Positions 60,729 through 64,000 of a DNA stretch of 64,000 nucleotides are shown piece after piece; position 1 is the stretch's first letter, and every line of letters begins with the position of its first letter. The stretch comes from CAVSVP01 sp963731125 (GTDB taxonomy: Bacteria > Pseudomonadota > Gammaproteobacteria > Competibacterales > Competibacteraceae): contig CAVSVP010000008.1 in the NCBI GenBank assembly GCA_963731125.1, forward strand, positions 620,001 to 684,000. The letters run 5' to 3'. The notes under the pieces were generated by a model. It saw only the letters and a program-made list of their open reading frames with translations, ran no database searches and was not told where the DNA came from. The position numbers were made by a program, and so were the translations under genes.

Positions 60729-61964
60729 ATGACGAAAACGTCGCTTCCGAAAAGCGAAATCAAAATCCTGCTTCTGGAAGGTATCCATCCCCGTGCCGCA
60801 GAGAGCTTTGCTGCTGACGGGTACACTAATATCGAGTCGTACGAGAAATCTTTGCCTGAGACCCAGTTATTAGACCGAGTTCAGGATGCCTATTTCCTAG
60901 GCATTCGCTCGCGCACCACGTTAACCGCTGAAATTCTCGGACAAGGACCAAAGTTAATTGGTATCGGCTGCTTTTGTATTGGCACCAATCAAGTGGATCT
61001 TGAGGTTGCTCAACGGTTGGGCATTCCCGTCTTTAACGCGCCGTTTTCTAACACACGCAGTGTTGCGGAACTGGTACTGGCGGAAATTATTCTATTGTTG
61101 CGGGATATTCCCCGCAAAAATGCCTTGGCACACGGCGGCGGGTGGTTAAAATCGGCTGCACATGCCCATGAGGCGCGTGGTAAACGCCTGGGCATCGTAG
61201 GCTATGGCCATATTGGTACTCAAGTAGGGCTGTTGGCAGAAGCGCTAGGGATGCAGGTGATTTTTTACGATATCGAGACCAAGCTTTCCCTGGGCAACGC
61301 CCAACCGGTCAAATCCCTGGAGGCGCTGCTGGAACTGGCGGATATAGTGACGCTGCATGTTCCGGAGACTCCACAGACTCGCCATTTAATCGATGCCGAG
61401 CAATTAGCCCGCATGCGCTCGGGTAGCGTATTAATTAATACGGCGCGGGGTTCGGTTGTTGCTATCGAAGCGCTGACTCACGCTCTGGAAGCCGATCATT
61501 TAGCCGGTGCCGCCATCGATGTCTTCCCCGTGGAACCCCAATCTAACGAGGAGGAATTTACTTCGCCGTTACGCAAGTTTGATAATGTGATTCTCACCCC
61601 CCATGTCGGAGGCAGCACGTTAGAGGCCCAGTATAATATCGGCCGGGAAGTGGCGGCCAAGCTTATTAAATATAGCAATAATGGCTCCACACTCTCGTCG
61701 GTGAATTTTCCAGAAGTGTCAGTGCCTGAACATCCCGGTAAGCATCGGCTGCTACATATTCACCACAATAAACCAGGTATTTTATCCCAGGTGAATGAGA
61801 TATTTTCTAAAGGACATATCAATATTGCCGCTCAGTACTTGCAAACGAATAGCAAGATCGGTTATGTGGTAATCGATATCGATGGTGACGCTGCAATCAG
61901 CGATATTGCTTTGCGAAAACTGCGCAAAATTGATGGTACCATCCGCGCACGCATTTTGTATTAA
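60729..61964 (+). CDS. serA: D-3-phosphoglycerate dehydrogenase
   Basis: First step of serine synthesis. The 411 residues have the same length and layout as E. coli SerA: GIGCFCIGTNQVDL, NAD-binding GIVGYGHIGTQVG (about 157-169), the catalytic arginine in NTARGSV, the catalytic histidine in TPHVGGST, and a C-terminal ACT domain (HRLLHIHHNKPGILSQVNEIF) that binds serine for feedback inhibition. It diverges from a D-2-hydroxyacid dehydrogenase gene. Confidence 0.96.
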   Translation: MTKTSLPKSEIKILLLEGIHPRAAESFAADGYTNIESYEKSLPETQLLDRVQDAYFLGIRSRTTLTAEILGQGPKLIGIGCFCIGTNQVDLEVAQRLGIPVFNAPFSNTRSVAELVLAEIILLLRDIPRKNALAHGGGWLKSAAHAHEARGKRLGIVGYGHIGTQVGLLAEALGMQVIFYDIETKLSLGNAQPVKSLEALLELADIVTLHVPETPQTRHLIDAEQLARMRSGSVLINTARGSVVAIEALTHALEADHLAGAAIDVFPVEPQSNEEEFTSPLRKFDNVILTPHVGGSTLEAQYNIGREVAAKLIKYSNNGSTLSSVNFPEVSVPEHPGKHRLLHIHHNKPGILSQVNEIFSKGHINIAAQYLQTNSKIGYVVIDIDGDAAISDIALRKLRKIDGTIRARILY

Positions 61965-62019
61965 CTATTGGTAAGCGAACACAGCGACGCAAACCAATGT
62001 ATCATCGGGAGGGCATCCT

Positions 62020-62559
62020 ATGACGCTTCGCGATCAATTGCTAAAAGCAGGCTTAGTTTCGCAAGAAAAGGCAAAGAAGGTCGATTCGCAATCCCGAAAG
62101 CAAACCCATCAGTTGAAAAAAAACAAAACGCTGGCCGCTACCGAAGCGGCTCGCCAGGCGCAAGAGCAGCGTCGTTTGGACGCGGAACTGGAACACAAAC
62201 GCCAGCGTGATCGGCAGCTCAACCTTGAGCGTGAAGAGCAGAAGCGGCGTAAGGAAACTGCCGCACGTGCGCGTCAGCTTATCGACAGTAATCGGTTAAA
62301 CGATAGCAGCGCAGATATCCGTTATAATTTTTTGGTCGATGAGCGCTATATTCGCAGTGTCTGGGTGACTCACCAACAGCAGAAGCAATTGGCCAGAGGA
62401 AGCCTTGGCATTGTCCGCAACGAGGACGATGTCTATGACTTTCCTCTGGTTCCCCGGGAAACCGCGCTTAAGCTGGGCCAACTTTGTCCAGACCGGGTGT
62501 TGCTCTTACACCTTGAAAACCAGGATCTCGACATAAATGAGGAGGCGGAGAAATTCTAA
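62020..62559 (+). CDS. DUF2058 family protein (YaiL-like)
   Basis: A 179-residue protein of the DUF2058 family. It begins LRDQLLKAGLVSQEKAKKV, as the family does, has a long highly charged helical stretch (residues 25-95, rich in Arg, Lys, Glu, Gln), and a C-terminal globular part (IRYNFLVDERYIRSVWV to FPLVPRETALKLGQ). Relatives are annotated as nucleoprotein or polynucleotide-associated, but function is not established. GGGAGG precedes the ATG. It follows serA by 55 bp and may share its transcript. Confidence 0.9.
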   Translation: MTLRDQLLKAGLVSQEKAKKVDSQSRKQTHQLKKNKTLAATEAARQAQEQRRLDAELEHKRQRDRQLNLEREEQKRRKETAARARQLIDSNRLNDSSADIRYNFLVDERYIRSVWVTHQQQKQLARGSLGIVRNEDDVYDFPLVPRETALKLGQLCPDRVLLLHLENQDLDINEEAEKF

Positions 62560-62660
62560 ATTATCTGTTATGTGTTTGGTGCTCGTGGTTGCACCCTGCA
62601 ACCAGCCAGATGCTTTGACTAAGGACTGTACACGAAAAAACATCCCGATTTAACCTTTCC

Positions 62661-62696
62661 GTAGCCTGGATGGAGCGCAACGAAATCCGGGATTTG
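62661..62696. repeat. REP-like palindromic sequence
   Basis: GTAGCCTGGATGGAGCGCAA continues as CGAAATCCGGGATTTG; CCTGGAT pairs imperfectly with ATCCGGG. This resembles the widely dispersed REP-type sequence of gammaproteobacteria, of the form GTAGCCTGGAT...CGAAATCC(A/G)GG. It lies between the DUF2058 gene and the membrane protein gene. Confidence 0.6.
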
Positions 62697-62773
62697 AATT
62701 GTAAGCGAAGCAATTATTTGTATGATCCTAAGCAAAACTGTCAGGAATCCGTTTTCCCTAAGAAAAGTCGTAT

Positions 62774-63493
62774 ATGTTCTCGAAAACAAGGAAGGCTTCG
62801 TTACCATCCGGTAACACGACAAGGAGTGCAGGGCACTCTGCGCCAACGAAACAACACCTCACCAGTGGGCACCGTGTGCGACAGCGTCGCCACTGGAGTC
62901 GGCGTAGTAGGCTGTTGCTAGGCACGTTGGTGCTAGTGTGTATTGCCGACTTTTTTTTGGTATTGTTTGGCGGTTTGCACATTTACCGCCTGCGCCAGGC
63001 TAATAAGACGTTACGAGTATCCCTTCGCCAGAGCGAGCAGGAGCTAAAGCAAATTCGACCCGAAATAGAAAAAATGCGCCTGGAAATCGAAGCGTTGCTG
63101 CAAGGGCGATTCCCGTATTTCAAAAAATTTGAATATGACAAAGTGTTGGCGTTAGACGATGGTTATCTGAAAAATATCATCTTTACTCATATCCATGAAA
63201 AAGGGCGGAAGGGATGGGAATCCAAGGTGGTTATGCAAAACCATAATGAGGTTTTTACTGTGAAACCCGCTTTTAAACTCTTTTTTTTCGATGCAAGCGG
63301 TATTCAAATCGGCGTTGTCAACGTTGGCGGCCGACGCTCCACACCAGCACAGAAAATTGAGCCTTTAGGCCCTGGCGAAATCCGGTCACATTCCGCTACG
63401 TTAATGTTCTCAGAAGAGTTTGAAAAACCAGCCTATTTTCGGATTAAGCGGAAACCAACAGAAATTGATAAAATGGTCGGCACCGAAGAATAG
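62774..63493 (+). CDS. Unrecognised single-pass membrane protein
   Basis: I do not recognise this 239-residue protein. A basic N-terminus of about 45 residues (many Arg, His, Ser) precedes one membrane helix (about 47-70, LLLGTLVLVCIADFFLVLF). The next 40 residues (RLRQANKTLRVSLRQSEQELKQ) look like a coiled coil. The remainder (about 113-239) has alternating hydrophobic residues and a few motifs (GWESKVVMQN, FKLFFFDASGIQIGVVNV) suggesting a beta-sandwich outside the membrane. The plus-in, minus-out charge pattern predicts a cytoplasmic N-terminus. Ribosome site AAGAAAAG is weak. Neighbours give no clear lead. Confidence 0.75.
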   Translation: MFSKTRKASLPSGNTTRSAGHSAPTKQHLTSGHRVRQRRHWSRRSRLLLGTLVLVCIADFFLVLFGGLHIYRLRQANKTLRVSLRQSEQELKQIRPEIEKMRLEIEALLQGRFPYFKKFEYDKVLALDDGYLKNIIFTHIHEKGRKGWESKVVMQNHNEVFTVKPAFKLFFFDASGIQIGVVNVGGRRSTPAQKIEPLGPGEIRSHSATLMFSEEFEKPAYFRIKRKPTEIDKMVGTEE

Positions 63494-63583
63494 GACCTAA
63501 CTGTTTTCCCCAAACCTAGCTCTTCTGCATCCGCCTTGCCTTCATCGAGTAAGTTCATGATTTGGATATTTTATATTATGATT

Positions 63584-63599
63584 ATTATATCATCATATT
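63584..63599. repeat. AT-rich repeat, copy 3 (16-bp core)
   Basis: ATTATATCATCATATT matches the core of the two 20-bp repeats near the peroxidase gene, in the same orientation. It lies 126 bp before the last gene of the window and, like copy 2, is followed by an A- and C-rich tract. Confidence 0.75.
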
Positions 63600-63724
63600 T
63601 TGCTTTAAAACACCCCCGCATAAACCCCAACCGAAACCTTTCCCCAAAAACACAGCAGTATTATTCTCATATCTCGCTAAACTTTAACGAACAAAGCAAG
63701 TAATTGACGTGGATAAACAAACCG

Positions 63725-64000
63725 ATGGCAACCCCGCGCATGGTTTTTGACACAACAATTGACGATAAAATTTTCCATGGTCTAATCGCTGACCGTGCTC
63801 AATTATTGCTCAGCATGGCTCGTTACCTGTTAGTAGAGCAAGCTTCATATAAAACGTTTATGACGCGTCCGCTGCTGGGCGATTTATCATCGCAGGCGGC
63901 CCAACTTGAAGAACTGCTGGACGCTTACGGAGCGAGAAACAATCAGCACTGGTGCCAATTTCGAGCATTGACGGCGGCACTCAAATTATTTGCTAGTGTC
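63725..64000 (+). CDS. Hypothetical protein, N-terminal part (cut by right edge)
   Basis: The frame is open from the ATG at 63725 to the window end, 92 codons without a stop. The protein starts MATPRMVFDTTIDDKIFHGL and looks mostly helical (RAQLLLSMARYLLVEQ, QAAQLEELLDAYG), with no signal peptide or membrane segment in the visible part. I cannot name the family. A strong ribosome site is lacking, and ATG codon 6 is a rival start. Confidence 0.6.
   Translation, partial: MATPRMVFDTTIDDKIFHGLIADRAQLLLSMARYLLVEQASYKTFMTRPLLGDLSSQAAQLEELLDAYGARNNQHWCQFRALTAALKLFASV

Noticed and set aside
56196..63599. The AT-rich repeats as dif- or pdif-like XerCD sites
   Set aside because: One half resembles the XerD arm loosely, but the other half does not fit the XerC arm and the copies are not in alternating orientation. 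The AT-rich match alone is not enough.
1..64000. tRNA or rRNA genes
   Set aside because: I searched for T-loop (GGTTCGA-type) and acceptor pairings and for rRNA signatures; candidate hits fall inside protein genes and do not fold as tRNA.

Overview
This 64 kb window is a chromosomal segment of a gammaproteobacterium. The evidence is the conserved block rpsB-tsf-pyrH-frr-uppS-cdsA-dxr-rseP-bamA-skp-lpxD-fabZ-lpxA-lpxB ... rnhB-dnaE (all minus strand), the map-glnD pair diverging from rpsB, the pstSCAB-phoU operon, the aat-bpt pair, and ftsK-lolA-rarA. I cannot name the species from sequence alone; lpx gene content and order would suit a Chromatiales- or Nitrosococcus-like lineage.

Layout. 1-6.3 kb: a type I restriction-modification operon hsdM-hsdS-hsdR (minus, hsdR cut by the left edge). 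6.4-7.4 kb: an AT-rich methyltransferase gene bounded by what looks like an integron attC site and a matching cassette start. 7.8-10.0 kb: a GNAT acetyltransferase gene split by an intact insertion sequence with a 9-bp target duplication. 10.2-15.4 kb: dnaE, rnhB, a 14-bp tandem repeat, and msrA. 15.7-18.6 kb: three plus-strand lipid-A-type genes (LpxL-like acyltransferase, second LpxA, Gfo/Idh oxidoreductase) running convergently into lpxB. 18.5-32.3 kb: the core envelope/translation cluster. 32.6-36.8 kb: map, glnD and a frameshifted phosphoribosyltransferase. 36.9-42.6 kb: the phosphate uptake operon behind a Pho box. 42.8-50.8 kb: a cyclic-nucleotide-binding-domain protein, the N-degron transferases, a frameshifted ftsK, lolA and rarA. 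50.8-56.2 kb: accessory DNA with hairpin elements, an IS630-type element, a berberine-bridge-type FAD oxidase and a broken IS1634-like element. 56.3-64 kb: a diheme peroxidase between 20-bp direct repeats, two PEBP-family genes, a divergent D-2-hydroxyacid oxidase/serA pair, a DUF2058 protein and two unknown genes, the last cut by the right edge.

How it fits together. The centre of the window builds the outer membrane: isoprenoid carrier (dxr, uppS), phospholipid (cdsA), lipid A (fabZ, lpxD, lpxA, lpxB and the plus-strand accessory genes) and protein assembly (skp, bamA, rseP, lolA). Around it lie nitrogen (glnD) and phosphate (pst) control, and DNA maintenance (dnaE, rnhB, ftsK, rarA). Mobile DNA is concentrated at the left end and at 51-56 kb. 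Two apparently intact-function core genes (ftsK and the phosphoribosyltransferase) carry single frameshifts, one in a run of ten G, so sequence or assembly errors are possible.

The best candidates for something unusual are the solitary integron-type cassette, the second lipid-A module together with a His-to-Tyr change in the cluster LpxA, and the AT-rich repeat that brackets the peroxidase gene and recurs 6 kb away.
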